Assembly (NCBI GenBank): GCA_033807695.1 | Contig: CM066300.1 | Span: forward strand, 4,402,001 to 4,466,000 | DNA: 64,000 nt | Reading direction: 5' to 3' | Source of the DNA: Daedaleopsis sinensis | Lineage: Eukaryota > Basidiomycota > Agaricomycetes > Polyporales > Polyporaceae | Shown here: in pieces, positions 34,054 to 48,790 of the stretch | Layout of the letters: every line of letters begins with the position of its first letter | Position numbering within the stretch: the first letter of the stretch is position 1 | Notes under the pieces: model-generated | Seen by the model: only the letters and a program-made list of their open reading frames with translations | The model's database searches: none | What the model was told of the DNA's origin: nothing | Made by a program: the position numbers and the translations under genes

Positions 34054-37000
34054 ATGACGATCCCGTTGGCTTTCCTCAACACCCTTTGCGCCCCCCCTCC
34101 CGACGTGTCCCTCGGGGAACAGCTTGCCGAAGTGGTCACAGACTCTGGACGCGTCGCCACACTCCTTGACTGTCTCTGCTCCTCCGACGCCCCAGCCCTC
34201 TATTCCACCGATGCTGCCCGCCCCTGCTTGACCCATGCTTCCCTACGCCGATTCATTTCCGACTTCGCTATCCCGACGTCCGGTCTCCATGACCGTCTCG
34301 GTCCGAACGACAGGATCATGGTGGCGCTCCCGACCAGCCCCGAGAACGCCGTCGCCCTCCTCTCCATCTCAACCTATCATACCTGTGCTCCCGTCAACGC
34401 CGGGTGCACTGCCGGCGAACTCCTTGAAGATGCGACGCGCCTCCGCGCGAAGGCTATCATGACCACCTCCGATGCGAGCGAGCGGCTGGAACTGACGAAG
34501 TTGAGAGACGAGCTCCATTGCGAGGTGATCTTCGTGAAGCCCCGATCCGCCGGGCCCGCGGGCCTTTTCGACATGTCGGTGATGACAGATGGGGAGGCAG
34601 ACGACGATTGGGCTGTAGTTGAAAAGGAAACTCGGCTTCCGTCGAGACCGCATGGGTTACACGACCAGTCCCTTGTGTTACAAACCTCAGGTACTAGCGG
34701 CAAGAAGAAGGTGAGCGATTTCCTCTTCAAAGTTTGCTAGCCTCCTGCGAGCTAACGGAACCTAAACTAGGTTGTTCCTTACACTCTCCGGTCTCTTATC
34801 GTCGGAACATGTGCCGTGATACGTTCGTGGAACTTGCAACCCCAGGACGTCAATAGTGAGTGCCTCAGAGTATCACAAATTGCCAAAGATACATCTGACA
34901 CGCGTTCCTCAGTGAACATGATGCCCCTCTTCCACGTTGGCGGTATTGTGCGGAACCTGTGGGCCCCCCTCTTCTCGGGTGGAAGCGCTATCATGTGTCC
35001 AGGCTTTGATAGCACGGCATTCTGGCCCATCATCCTTGAATGCGGAGCTACGTGGTAGGTTACGCCATCCACACCTCCGCGAGATGCCTTGCTCACAGAG
35101 ACGCACATGCAGGTACTACGCAGCGCCCACGATGCATCATGCTATTTTGGGATCGAAGCCAGAGTCCATTGTGCCCTCACGAGATACGCGCATTCGGATG
35201 ATTGCGAATGCAGCCGGCGGTCTGCTTCCTTCCCTCGCTCAGCAGCTCAAGGAAACCTTCGACGCTGTTGTTCTTCCTTCCTACGGGATGACCGAGTGCA
35301 TGCCCATCGCATCTCCGCCGACCACTTATCAACTCGAACGTCCTGGTTGCTCCGGCGTGGCGTGCGGACCCCATCTTTCCATCCGCGACCCGTCGAATTT
35401 AGAGCGCGAACTGCCGCCAGGCTCGACGGGTGCAGTCTCAGTTCGCGGAGTTCCAACCTTCGACGGCTACGAGATCAGCCCAGACGCGCCGCTGGACACC
35501 TCCGCCTTCTCTTCTCAGGGTTGGTTTGACTCTGGAGATGTTGGCTACATGGACGCGGACGGCTACCTGTACATCACTGGACGCTCGAAGGAGATCATCA
35601 ACAAAGGGGGCGAAGTCATCTCCCCATTCGAGATCGAAGAGGCGATCACCTCGGTCGCCGGAGCGCGCGTGAAGGCAACCATCGCGTTCTCAGTTCCTCA
35701 CGACGTCCTCCAAGAGACCATCGGTGTCGTCATCGTCCCTGCCCCCTCTATGCCCCGAATTGGTCTCGCCGAGCTACTCGACGTGCTAAAGACGCAACTC
35801 CATCCGTCCAAGTGGCCCTTCGCGGTCGTCTACATGGACGACATCCCGAAGAACAGCGCCGGGAAGCCTCTGCGCATTAAGCTTGCTGATCGTTTGGGCA
35901 TCCAGTGTCTCGCGGATGATACTCCTGCGATCCAGCGGCACTTCGAGGCGTCGGCGCCAGACAAGAACGCCCCGCTCTCTACGCCCATCCCTTGCGCCGC
36001 TGTCTCTCTAGATGCAGTCGCTGTCGAAGAGGCTATGAAGACCGTGCCCGGTGTCGACGAAGTCTCAGTCCGCCTGCGCAAGAACGGAAGCATCGAGGCG
36101 GCCGCGACCGTCATTCCTTCTAGCGGCGTATCTTCTGACAGCATCACGCAGTTCCTCGCTACCCTCATTCCAGGCTATTCTATTCCGGACCCGCTCCATG
36201 TCTTCACCGAACCTCTCGCTAGGAGGGCCGACCAGACTGTTGACTGGGACTTGCTGGAAGCTGATGTCGCCCGTCGTAACGCCCGAGGGCTGTCTCCGCA
36301 GGCGTTCGTCGTACGGAACGTTGTCGCGGAGCTCCTCGACAAAGATCCGTCCTCTATTACCGGCGAGAGCGACTTTTTCCTCCTTGGCGGAAACTCTCTG
36401 CTTCTCGGTCGACTGGCGCATCTGATCCGCAAGGAGACGGGGGTCACCGTACGCGTTGCCTCGATCTTCACCCACAGCACAATAGACGGGATCGCCTCCC
36501 TGATCACCCCTCACGAACCGTCTGGTCCTGCGCAGGATAAGACTGCGGTCAACTCCCCCGTGTACTCCCCGACCACTTCGCAGAAGTCGGTCTCCAGCAC
36601 TCTCGACCTCCCTTCGCTCGAACACGGTGTGCCCTTCGACGACCATCGTCGTAGCCAGACGCACCCCCTTCCACTCATTATACAAGCCATTCCTTTGCTG
36701 TTCTTCTACCCACTCAAGGTAGCCTTCACATGGACCGGCATCGTCTATATCCTCGCCCTCTTTACACACTTCTCCTCGGCCAGCTACTGGGAACGCGTTG
36801 GGTCCCTCCTTGTGGCTATCGCTGGCGCCCGGCTGGCTGCTCGTATCGTTCTACCACTCCTCGCCATCGCCTTCAAGTGGATTGTCATTGGCCGCTACAA
36901 GCCGGGGACGTACCGCTTCTGGAGCAACTACCATCTGCGTTGGTGGATAACCAACCAGCTCCTGCGCACCATGGGCCGAGGGATCTTCTCCATGCATCCT

Positions 37001-39180
37001 TCGCTCGAGATCGTGTACTACCGTCTTCTCGGCGCGCGCATCGGGAGGAACGTGTATATTGACTCCAAGGCGAAACTCGCCGAGTTCGACCTCCTCACCC
37101 TCCACGACGGCTGCCGGATCGACAACGCGCTCGTACGCGGTTTCTGTGTGGAGCGCGACGGGTGCTTCCGCCTGGAACCTATCGTCGTCGGACGGGGCGC
37201 GACCATCAACACCTATACGCAGCTTGCCCCTGGCGCCGTTATTCCTGACGGCGCAACTTACGGTCCGCACGCATCCTCTCACGACAAACCTTCGCCCGAC
37301 GGACACGCGGTGTACAACCGGGCTGCCGTTCCGCAACCACACTGGGCTCTTAAGGTTTTCTTCGCGGGCCCCATCATCTTGCTCGTCAAAGTCGCGGCAT
37401 ACGTCCCCTGGTTCGCTGCGCTATTCATACTCCTTCTGCAGCCGGTCCCTAAAGGCGACTTGTCCGCGCTCGAGCGCGTGATCGTCTGGTTCTCCTCTCC
37501 CAACAGAGTTATGTGGCACAGTGTCGCGCGTATCATCCGGGTCGTCTTTCCCCCCGTCCTGCAGCTCATTTTCGGCACCATCCTCAAACGCATCATGGGC
37601 CTCAACCGCGGTGGCCTCACCGCGGACGCGTCTCAGTGGGCCCTCCTCCGCCGGTACATTAACCATAATCTCCTCAGCCAGGACGCCATGAAGCGTGCTT
37701 ACGACATCATCGGCTCCCACTACGAGGTGACATCTTTTGTCTGGAGGTGCATGGGCGCGAAGGTCGGCAAGCGTGTGTACTGGCCAGGCTCCGGCTTGTA
37801 CTGCCCGGACCCCGAGCTATTCGAGGTCGGCGACGATGTCGTCTTCGGGTCCCGCTCTGAGGTGTTCACCACGGACGGGATTGGCTCCGCAAAGGTCATC
37901 GTCAAGGCAGGGGCCATGATAGCGGACCGCGTCGTCCTTCTCCCTGGGACCACCGTGGGGAAGCGGACGGTGATGGGCTCCGGCGCGCTCGGCCGCAGGG
38001 ACGCGACGTACGAGGACGGGTCGGTCTGGATGGGATCTGAGCGGGGCGAGGCTATCTGCTTCAAGAGGGGCAGCAAGGAGGCCGACGATAGCACCCCGAC
38101 CATCACACCCTTCGGGCGCGCGTTCTACAAGCGCGAGGCATCGTTCTTCGTCTTCCCGTACCTTCTGCTCGTGCTCATCAACATTTGTGTCGCAATCCTG
38201 GCTGCAGGATACTGGTCCATCGCAGCGGTCGTCGGTACGCAGATTCTCAACCTGCTCAGGATCCATCTTCCACACCTGCACCTCTTCGACTCCGGACCGC
38301 GCCAGATCTTCGTCCTCTTCGGCCTCATCTCTTGCTGGTTCATCATCACCCTCAACATCCAGGCGGTCGTCGCGCTCCTATGGGTCGTCGCAACGAAGTG
38401 GGTCGTCATCGGGCGCCGCGTACAAGGCAGTTACGACTGGGACAAGAGCTCGTACTGTCAGCGCTGGCAACTCCACCTCGTCCTCTCGAAGCCCATGTAC
38501 AAGGGGTACGGGATTGGCGGCATCCTCGGTGTACTCGGCGGTTCTGCCTACATCGTCTGGTACCTCCGCGCCTTGGGAGCGAAGATCGGGAAGGACTGCG
38601 CGGTCTTCGCCGGCGGTCGCGCCGGGCTGATGACGGAGCCTGACCTCGTCGAGCTCGGGGACCATGTTGCGCTCGATGACTGCTCTGTTGTCGCGCACAT
38701 CAACTCCCGCGGCAACTTCTCGCTCAACAAGTTGACGATCGGTTCTTCGTACGTGCAGCAGCTCTCCTCCTATGCATCATCGTGCTGATACGCCCTCACA
38801 GATCTGCCTTGCGCTCGGGATCGCGGTTGCTCTCAGGCGCGTCCATGGAGGAGAGCTCCATGTTACTCGAGCATACCCTTCTTACCTCAGGCGAGATCGC
38901 AGAGTCTGGCGGTGTGTACGCCGGATGGCCTGCGCGTCGTCTTGATCAGGAAGAGTATGTGCGGAGCCACCCTCTATCAGGCCTCGGCCGTCTGGGTCCG
39001 CGATACCGGAAACTCGAACGCGTACACATCCAGCTCGAAGAGGAGAAGAGGAGACTGGACCGGAAGATCGAGGAACACCACCGTGACTTGCGCGAGGCCA
39101 AGCGAAGACTCGCGACTATGTCGCAACGTTTGTCGGACGCTCGAGTAAACTCCACTTACTCGAGCGTCGATAGATGGTGA
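34054..39180 (+). CDS. NRPS-like A-T protein with three membrane-flanked beta-helix domains (Pls-type)
   Basis: This is a single-module synthetase of 1,632 residues. Exons: 34054-34710, 34771-34855, 34913-35054, 35113-38748 and 38802-39180, in exact phase. The adenylation domain (about 1-560) has core motifs TSGTSGKKK (211), YGMTE (351), GRSKEIINKGGE (450) and PKNSAGKPL (540). The carrier domain has LGGNSLLLGRL (about 717), whose Ser takes the phosphopantetheine. Then come three repeats of a pair of membrane helices plus a hexapeptide left-handed beta-helix domain. The helix pairs start near residues 821, 1039 and 1307; the helix domains near 930, 1155 and 1450. A charged coiled coil ends the protein. 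This is the plan of epsilon-poly-lysine synthetase, where the beta-helix domains join monomers. No condensation, thioesterase or reductase domain is present. The substrate is not readable by eye. Confidence 0.88.
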
Positions 39181-39966
39181 GGTGAGCCGATGCTCTCTGT
39201 ACAGCGATGGACATTGTTGGATATCTTTTCTTGTTCGCTTTCTCTGGTATCTGTCGTGCTCGTAGATATCATTGCTTTGTTCGCTATCTGGAAGTTTGCA
39301 CCCTCCCCTTAGATTCAAACGCTGCGTCCACTCGTGGTCCCGTTGCTGTTCATTCATTCCACACCTTCAACTTCATAGCTTTCCCATTATCTGTAGCTTT
39401 GCTTAGTATCTATACTCTTATGTCGTACTTGCTGTCCGTCTACCATCCAAGTACCTAGTCGCTCGTAGCATCCAAGTTAGATAGTATCGTGTCCATATGC
39501 AACATCGAATGCCAATGTGTTCTACAATCGACTGCTCACTGGTCCGATGTACATATATACTAGTAAAGACAAGGCTTAAATTGTCGACGAGGACTATCAA
39601 TCTGCAATTAGCTGGAGTCCACCGTGATCGCGTTCCCTCCAAGTTGTCAAGATGAATTAACACATTCTCTTGGGCTGCTTCGCGAGGTGTTTATATATGC
39701 CGCAGCCCGCCACCGCGCCGACGCGACTCGGACCGGATGCGAGTCGCGAGTCGCGACGCGCTTAACCGCGCCAACGATCACGTGCAACGTGGCTTGCGCG
39801 CGACGTCGAAGCCTGGTCATTGTTCACGACCCTTCGCACCTGCGTTCATGTCTCTCTCCCTCCCTTTTGCCTAATTCACGCCCGAGAGCATACAGCGACT
39901 GGAACGAGAAACTTACACAACTAGGTCAAACTTGGCTCGTTCCTCGAAACAATTTGAACGTCAAGG
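39181..39966. other. Intergenic region between the NRPS-like gene and POM152
   Basis: No gene was recognised. A GC-rich stretch with overlapping GCGAGTCGCGA-type repeats lies near 39738-39760, about 210 bp before the POM152 start. Confidence 0.45.
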
Positions 39967-42900
39967 ATGGCCACTAGCAAGCCTGTCTCAGGCAGCACAA
40001 CGTCGCTACCCCCTGGTTCACGACCGCGCATACCGGAGAGCGTCATAGAAGTTCCAGAACAGCGGCTGTATATCCTGAGCCTTGGTGTAGCATGCCAGGT
40101 ATGTTCCTATGTTCCTAGTCGAGCTCGGATGCTGGTGGCGTTGCGTCACGTAGAACACCAATCATGTCGACTGTGTCGCTATTGCTGACCGATACAACTG
40201 TTCACAGGCAGCAAAAATGTACGACCTTCTACGATATTGGTTATGGCCCAGCGACGGTCTACAACATCTCGGGAGGAAGTGGATGTTTGTCGACTTCCTC
40301 TACTGCGCATTCCTCTCTTGGTTGCGAATACCGCGGCTGAGGTATAGCAAAGCAGTGGTTGTACTCCAGATTGTCTCGTTATGGCTCTTTGACGGTTTGG
40401 CCTTCGGAGGGATTTCAGTCAATGTCAGTAGTGGACGGGGTCATTCTACAAGGTCTTCAGGTGCGCACTCACGTTTCATGATACCTATATCTATGTTTGA
40501 AACGGAAGGCTGCATAGAGGTGTCAAGCAGTACATCTGCAATCTGGGATTACCTTCCAGACCTCGGACTTCCTCTATTCTATGGCGGCAGGGATACCCAT
40601 CTCCTCGGACAGCATACCGTCCGCATGTCCCCAATCAGCACTGCTCAGCTCAATCCTCACGCCGACACATTCTGCTTGCCAAATCCCTCATCACACGTTC
40701 TCATTCCTCTCTTACTGAACAACACGAATCCCACCCATGTCAAGTACACTTTGACGCCTCTCGCCTATTCTGAGACTTCCAAAAGCTCCGGCAAGATTGA
40801 GCACCTCGAACTCTCTTTGAAGGACCTCAGGGCTATTGAACAGAGTCGCGTAGACCAACTGCAACTTGTTCGCGCTGCTGCTCGGAAAGACCAAGACGAG
40901 TACGAATACGATGATGAAGAGGAGGACGAAAGCGCCTACAACACAGGACACGGCTTGCAGAAGACTCAGCATATGACCTACATTCGACTAAACAAGCCTG
41001 GTACGCTCCGTCTTGAACGTGTCGTTGACCAGTCAAACGTCGATGCGAGGCTCGTCTATCCTAGCGAAATCACCGTTGTTCCGTGCCCTCGCGCAGAATT
41101 CACTCCCGAAAGCGCAGACCTCGTGAAGGACGTGCGCTGCGCGACTCCCAAGATCGTTAGTGGCGCTGGCGAGGAACTACAGCTCGAGATCGAGATATTC
41201 GGTGTTCCTCCACTGAGCTTGCGCTGGCAGCGCGAGGTCGGTCCCAAGCGAGACTCTTTCATGGTGGAGGGCATTGAAGGCCCAGAACACGAATATCACT
41301 CTACGGAGGACCGCAGGGTGTCCAACGGCGTCGGACAGCGCGCACCGACAGAAGTACGCGTACCTCTGACAGTGGTCTTGGACGCGCTTGGTACACACAA
41401 ATATGTCCTAGAGTCGGTCACGGACGCACTTGGGAACGTTGCCGTCGCGGGGCAACATTCGACCAGCAGCTCTGCTTTGGCACGCAAGATGTCTCCAGAG
41501 CAGTACCGAACATATGTGGCCACCCGATCTGTCTCAGTCCTTCGCCGACCCTCTGTCTCGTTCAAGCACTGCGGCCACGGGCAACCTGCTTCCCTTCTCA
41601 TCGGAAGCGAAGCCCCCCTAACTATCGCTACTGTGGATTCTGACACCGCGGACGCACCATGGAACGTCGAAGTGCAATACGAGCCCCCTCAAGCAGACGA
41701 TGGATCGAAGTCCAACAAGCGGTACAAGGGATGGACCAAAACGTTGGAGACGCAGGGACATCGCCGGGAGCTTACGCTACGCGCAAGTGCGCCCGGTGAA
41801 TACACGATCACAGGCATCAAGGGTCAGTACTGCGAGGGTGACGTGCTTAGTCCTGAAACGTGCAAGGTCGTCGAGAGACCTCTGCCCTCTGCGGAGATTG
41901 AGTGGAAAAAGATACACGAATGGTGCGTCTTCCTGATCCGACCTTCGTTTTCGTAGTTGTCCTTATCGGTGCGCTTACCCTTCCTTCCTTCCTAGCTCTG
42001 GCGATATCGGGGTCTCCGCGTCTCTCGTTCTCCACGGCACACCGCCCTTCCTGGTCTACTACCGCTCACAACGGGACTCTGAGCCCGCTCGGGAAGTGTC
42101 GAAGACCTTCGCGACGCCGCGCGGAGAGCTCATCGTCCAACCGGACCGCAGCGGACATTACACGTTCAAGATCCACCAGATTAGCGATGCAAACTACAAG
42201 AAGATCGACCTTAAGAGTGACGCAATTGAGCTTGACGTACACCCGCCGCCTTCGGCGGACTTTGCGGGCAACGCACACGGTGGAAGGGGCAAGAAGAGCA
42301 TCAGCAGTTGTTCTGGAAGTAACGTCAATGTTGATGTCGAGCTTCGGGTGAGTGCTTTACGCGCTGTCAGCCGACTCTATACACCAGCTTACACACGCAC
42401 ACATACAGGGTACTGCTCCATGGAATGTGGAGGTGCAGATCGTTGGGCCGAGCGGTTCCGAGACGGTCCCCTTCCGCAACATCAAGACTGCGAAGAAGAC
42501 ACTGTCTCTGCCTATTCCTAAGTTCATTGACAAGGATGGCGGCTCCTTCGAGGTCGAGTTGGGTGAGTTATGTTCTGTATCTCGCGGAGACGTTATATTG
42601 AGCAACATACAGTGAGCGTTGAGGACGCTTATGGTTGCAAGCGCTCTTTGTCTGTCCCTGGCATTGCGGTTAATGTCCGACGTATCTTGGTACGTGTGGG
42701 ACCTATGATTTCTGACGCTCTGGATGACTTAATGTGTCCTAACAGCCTACCGTCAAATTCTATGGCAAGCCCGACCAAAGACATATCACAATACTGGATC
42801 ATGAACAGGCCATGCTCCCCCTCCGCTTGACTGGTGAAGGGGTACGTTTTACGAAATCTACCTGACGAGATCTATGCTAATATGGTCATCCACTGCAGCC

Positions 42901-44464
42901 GTGGCGCGTCAAGTATCGCCGTCAGGATCTCCCCGAACGGGTTCAGAGCGCGACTCTGAGGTCTCTGAACGATGACCTCCGCGTCAATGGCAAGGGCACG
43001 TACGAGCTTGTCGAGGTGTCCGATTCCCAGTGCCCTGGTACTGTGATCAGTGGCGAAAATACCTATCGGGTTGATCATGTTCCAAGACCTTACGCCAAGC
43101 TATCGCCGGACATACAATCCACATACGAACGGTTCAATGGCTCACATATCCTACCGGCGATATGTGAAGGCATCAACGACCACGTTGACCTGGATCTCAC
43201 CGGTACGTAATCTGTTTCAAGGATGCTTTGGCAGCCCCCATCTCATCTCTTGATATAGGACGACCTCCATTCCAAATCATGTACAACATCGCAAAAGACG
43301 ATGGGCTAGGCGCGACTAAGCTGCTCGACCAGCCGACCTTCAGCAGCATCCAGCCCCGGACACGCTTCCAGCTCCGCACCTCAGAGCCTGCGCGTATCTA
43401 CTACGAGGTCAAGCAGATCGGCGACGCGGCCTACCCGCTGGCCAAGAACAAGGACGCGATCATCCCGCGCTCCGAACGCCTACTCTTCGAACAGCAAGTG
43501 CTCATGCGGCCGTCCGCGCGGTTCAAGAACCACAACAGGCTGTCGTACTGCCTCAACGACGCGCTCGCCGCGCACGACACGACCGGCAGCGACGGGTTCG
43601 TCGTCCTCGAGGGCACGCCGCCGTTCCAGCTGACGGTCTCCGTCCGGAACCTCGCCGCGAGTGAGGTGCACACCGAGACGCTCGAGCTCTGGGACGCGTC
43701 CTGGCGCCTGAGTCTGCCCGGCTACGCCTTCCGCTCGATTGGGCCGCACCAAATCACGCTCGACGCGGTGCGCGACGCGAGCCACTGCGAGCAGGTCGCG
43801 CCCGATCCGCTCTTCCGCACGCTCTGGGTCGACGTCGCGGAGACGGCGGCGATCGTGCCGTTCAGCCGGCGCGAGCACTACTGCGTCGGGGACGCGATCG
43901 CGTTCCAGCTCGAGGGCACGCCCCCATGGACGATCGGCTTCCGCGCGAACGGGCGCGCGCACACGCAGGAGGCCGCGCTCTCGCCGTGGGCCGCGCCGCA
44001 GAGCGCCCCGGGCGAGTTCGCGATCACGTCCGTCGCGCACCAGCACCGGATGTGCACGACGGCGGTGACGGAGCTGCGGTACACGGTGCACGCGCTGCCT
44101 GCTGCGCAGGTCGGGCACGGGAAGCGTGTCGTGCAGGACATCCACGAGGGCGACCAGGCGGAGATCGTGTTCACGCTCATCGGGGAGCCGCCGTTCACGT
44201 TCACGTACCAGCGCGCGGAGCTCAGCCCGCGCAAGGGCGCGCTAGGCAAGGTGCTCGAGACGCACACTGTGTCGGGCGTGACGACGCGCGAGTACTCGAT
44301 CTTCTCCGCGCTGGAAGGTGCGTTCCGGTCTTGTTTGTTATTGTTGTTGTTTCTGCGACTGACTAGGTGTGGGTGCTCTAGGTACATGGACGATCACGTC
44401 GATCTCCGACAGGTACTGCAGATACCCGCCTGCCCAGCAGGACGGCGGCGAGAAAGCGAGGTGA
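39967..44464 (+). CDS. POM152: Nucleoporin POM152
   Basis: This is a membrane-ring protein of the nuclear pore. Exons: 39967-40098, 40208-41922, 41996-42347, 42409-42562, 42613-42689, 42746-42841, 42899-43202, 43259-44317 and 44382-44464, giving 1,323 residues, close to the family length. The cytosolic N-terminus and membrane segments (about residues 60-130) are followed by the family signature GQHTVRMSPISTAQLNP. The long lumenal part consists of repeated Ig-like domains, each recognisable by a turn such as GTPPF, GRPPF, GEPPF or APWNVEV. An acidic stretch (DEYEYDDEEEDESAY) interrupts one. The 40430-40530 part of exon 2 is poorly conserved and could hide an intron (GTCAGT...AG), although the frame stays open. 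The last domain continues past a short exon to the TGA. Confidence 0.9.
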
Positions 44465-44735
44465 TGGAGGGCGCCTCCTTGATGTTGCGCTCTAATGTCT
44501 ACGATGTTCTTCTATGTTTGCACGCAATGTTTTCGGCACGCCTTCCCGATGTATCACGTACTATAATCTCGCAGATGTTCGTTCAGCGGTGCTTCACGCC
44601 TCGGGTGCATACTGTGCCACTGACGCAGAAAAGGGGTGTTACATTCTCGACCGCGCGAGCTCGTCGGGCTAAGCAAGGGTTCGGATTTTTCGTTACTGCT
44701 CGTGATAGCTACACAACAAGGGGCCACTCGACCGT

Positions 44736-46128
44736 TTATACCTGTGCAGACGCGATGTAGAACCACTTGGAGACTGGAAGGGCGGTCAGCACGCTGGGAC
44801 GGAATCGGGACGGCGAATGCAGGCACGTACTGGACGGGTCGATCGGCGCGGGGGGCTTGCGGGCGTCGGCCGGGAGACCGGTGTATGCCGGGTCGTCCTT
44901 GCGGGTGTAGCCAGGCGAGTTGGCCACGGAGATGTTGCGGCTGAGGGGGAGACACGCAGAGGGTGAGTGCTCCGCATACATGCAGACATTCAGCGAAGCG
45001 GGACGCAACGCACATCGAGAGGTCGTACGAGGCCGTCTTCGCGGGGCTCTCGCCCGAGATGAGGCGGCGCCAGGCCTCGTGGCACTCGTGGATGATCTCG
45101 GTCGCGTACTTCTTGTTCTTGGCCTCGCCGGAGAACGCGAAGTTGTTCTCGGGCTTCCCGTCGGGGATCTTGTAGATGCGGAACCACTCGTTCGTCGCGC
45201 GGATGAGGCCGGGCAGCTGGCGCTCGACGTCCTCGATGTCGTTCATGCGCGACGCGAGCGGGTCGCGCACGTCGATCACGATCACCTTCCAGTCCGTCTC
45301 GCCCTCGTCGAGGAGGGCCATGATGCCGAGCACCTTGACCTGCTTCACCTGGCCGACGTAGCCGACCTGCTCGCCGATCTCGCACACGTCGAGCGGGTCG
45401 TTGTCGCCCTGGGCCTTCGTCTCGGGGTGCGTCTGCTGCGGGTCCTCCCAGGTCTGCACGCGTGGAGGTGGACGTTTTGCGGGTCGCAGGCGCGCATGGA
45501 GACGATCGGATAGGATAGCAAAAAACCGGACGATGAGCACACACACTGCCCGCACGCGTTCTCAGCGGGGCAAGCGGACGCACCTGGGGGAACGCGCCGT
45601 AGTTCCAGATGTAGCCGTGGTGGGGGAAGCAGTTGCGGACGTAGCGGAGGCGGCCCTTCTTGACGTCCTGCTTGATGGGGTTGAACGCCTCCTCCTTGGA
45701 GATCTCCATCTTCGCGTTCGTCCAGCGGGGGACCTCGACAACCATGTTCAGGATCCCATTGTTCTGGTCGTGGAAGAGGGGGATGTCGTGGAAGGGCGAG
45801 ACGACGTTCCCGTTCTGCTCGATGAACACGCGGTGCTCTGCGGGTGGGCGGGTGGTCAGCGACGCGGTCGGAGATCGGTGTGCGGGGACGGGGCGAGTGT
45901 TGCGGTGCGATCAGGAGGATCTGTGGGTGCGCGGATGGAGGGGGGCATGCGCAGAGGACTCACCGAGAGTGTTGGGTGCGCCGATGAGGCGAGTGCTGTA
46001 CTCTGCGGGGACGATGAGCTGGACGGCAGCGGGGACGGCGGCGAGGACACGAGCGACTTACGGGCCATGGTGGAGGACGAGAAGAGGCGGGCGTGGAGAG
46101 AGAGCCGTCTGAGGGCGAGGGCACTCAT
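44736..46128 (-). CDS. IPP1: Inorganic pyrophosphatase, with in-frame mitochondrial-type extension
   Basis: This is a family I soluble pyrophosphatase, which hydrolyses PPi to drive biosynthesis. Exons in transcription order: 46128-46062, 46002-45964, 45837-45584, 45453-45014, 44940-44831 and 44773-44736. They give 315 residues from the first ATG, or 295 from the second (46068). The family core is clear: [27 protein letters not shown], and the metal-binding block [14 protein letters not shown] with its Asp residues. The C-terminus is [11 protein letters not shown]. The first 20 residues ([18 protein letters not shown]...) are Arg/Ser-rich and lack acids, as in a mitochondrial presequence. The second ATG gives the usual cytosolic start. 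The gene converges on POM152. Confidence 0.93.
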
Positions 46129-46150
46129 CCGTGACCGAAAGGGGCGATTG

Positions 46151-46158
46151 GTATATAG
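46151..46158 (-). promoter_or_regulatory. TATA box of the pyrophosphatase gene
   Basis: GTATATAG on the plus strand reads CTATATAC toward the gene. It is only 22 bp before the first ATG and about 80 bp before the second, so transcription starts may fall on either side of the first ATG. Confidence 0.5.
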
Positions 46159-46962
46159 TCCTCTGCTCCCTCGCCCTTCTCTGGCCCATGATTATCGCCA
46201 TCGGCTAGATAATCGTACCCCGCCGCCTATCCCCGCCCGTCCATTTGCCCCTCTCGCTCCTCCGCCCGCACACAATGCCACAACGTCGTCTGTTGCTAGC
46301 CACCTCAATCACAACTCATGGGAGCTGCTCCCCGCCGACCACTCGCGACGAGCTCATTTTACGCGATATTATTAACTTCGTCACGTTCGAGCACGGGTCG
46401 ACCACTCCTCGCATTCGCATGACGAATGGGCACACAGCACTTGGGATTGATTGGGTGGAGGTGCCAGATCAGTGTCGAACTGAGACATCGACGATGTTGC
46501 TACAGAATGCGGAAAAAAGCACCGCTGCCGGTCATGGAACACGTTAACAAAATTGCTATCATCCCTTGTTGTTCCCGAGCAATAGCCAAAGGTACGCCAT
46601 TGTGGATCGGCGCAACAGATAGAACCTCTGAGCAGATCAAACGGGCTCGAACCTTCACGCGAGGGGCATCCGGAGCAAAACCACAGAAAAATACTCTCTA
46701 TAAACACATTAATGATTCAACGGCGGCCGTCCACTCGTACATGCGTCATACCCGAAACGAAGTAATAAAAAAGCAGAGTCACCCAGGATCTGCGGAGGGA
46801 ACCGTGTGCGAGGGCGAGGGCGGTGGTGATTGCAAAGGAGGGTGGTACGAGCAGCGATTACTATAAGCATCCAACGTATATCTCAATATATCCATGGCCC
46901 TTCGTGCGGGCCTTTTGTCAAACGTGCACATGCATGCAAATAGGACTCCGCGGCCGGTGCGC
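46159..46962. other. Intergenic region between pyrophosphatase and homocitrate synthase
   Basis: No gene was seen. It contains the upstream region of the pyrophosphatase and the 3' flank of homocitrate synthase, both on the minus strand. Confidence 0.5.

Positions 46963-48790
<1,828 letters not shown>

Noticed and set aside
45401..46375. 324-codon plus-strand open frame
   Set aside because: It lies antisense to pyrophosphatase exons and introns, and its sequence is a low-complexity reflection of them.
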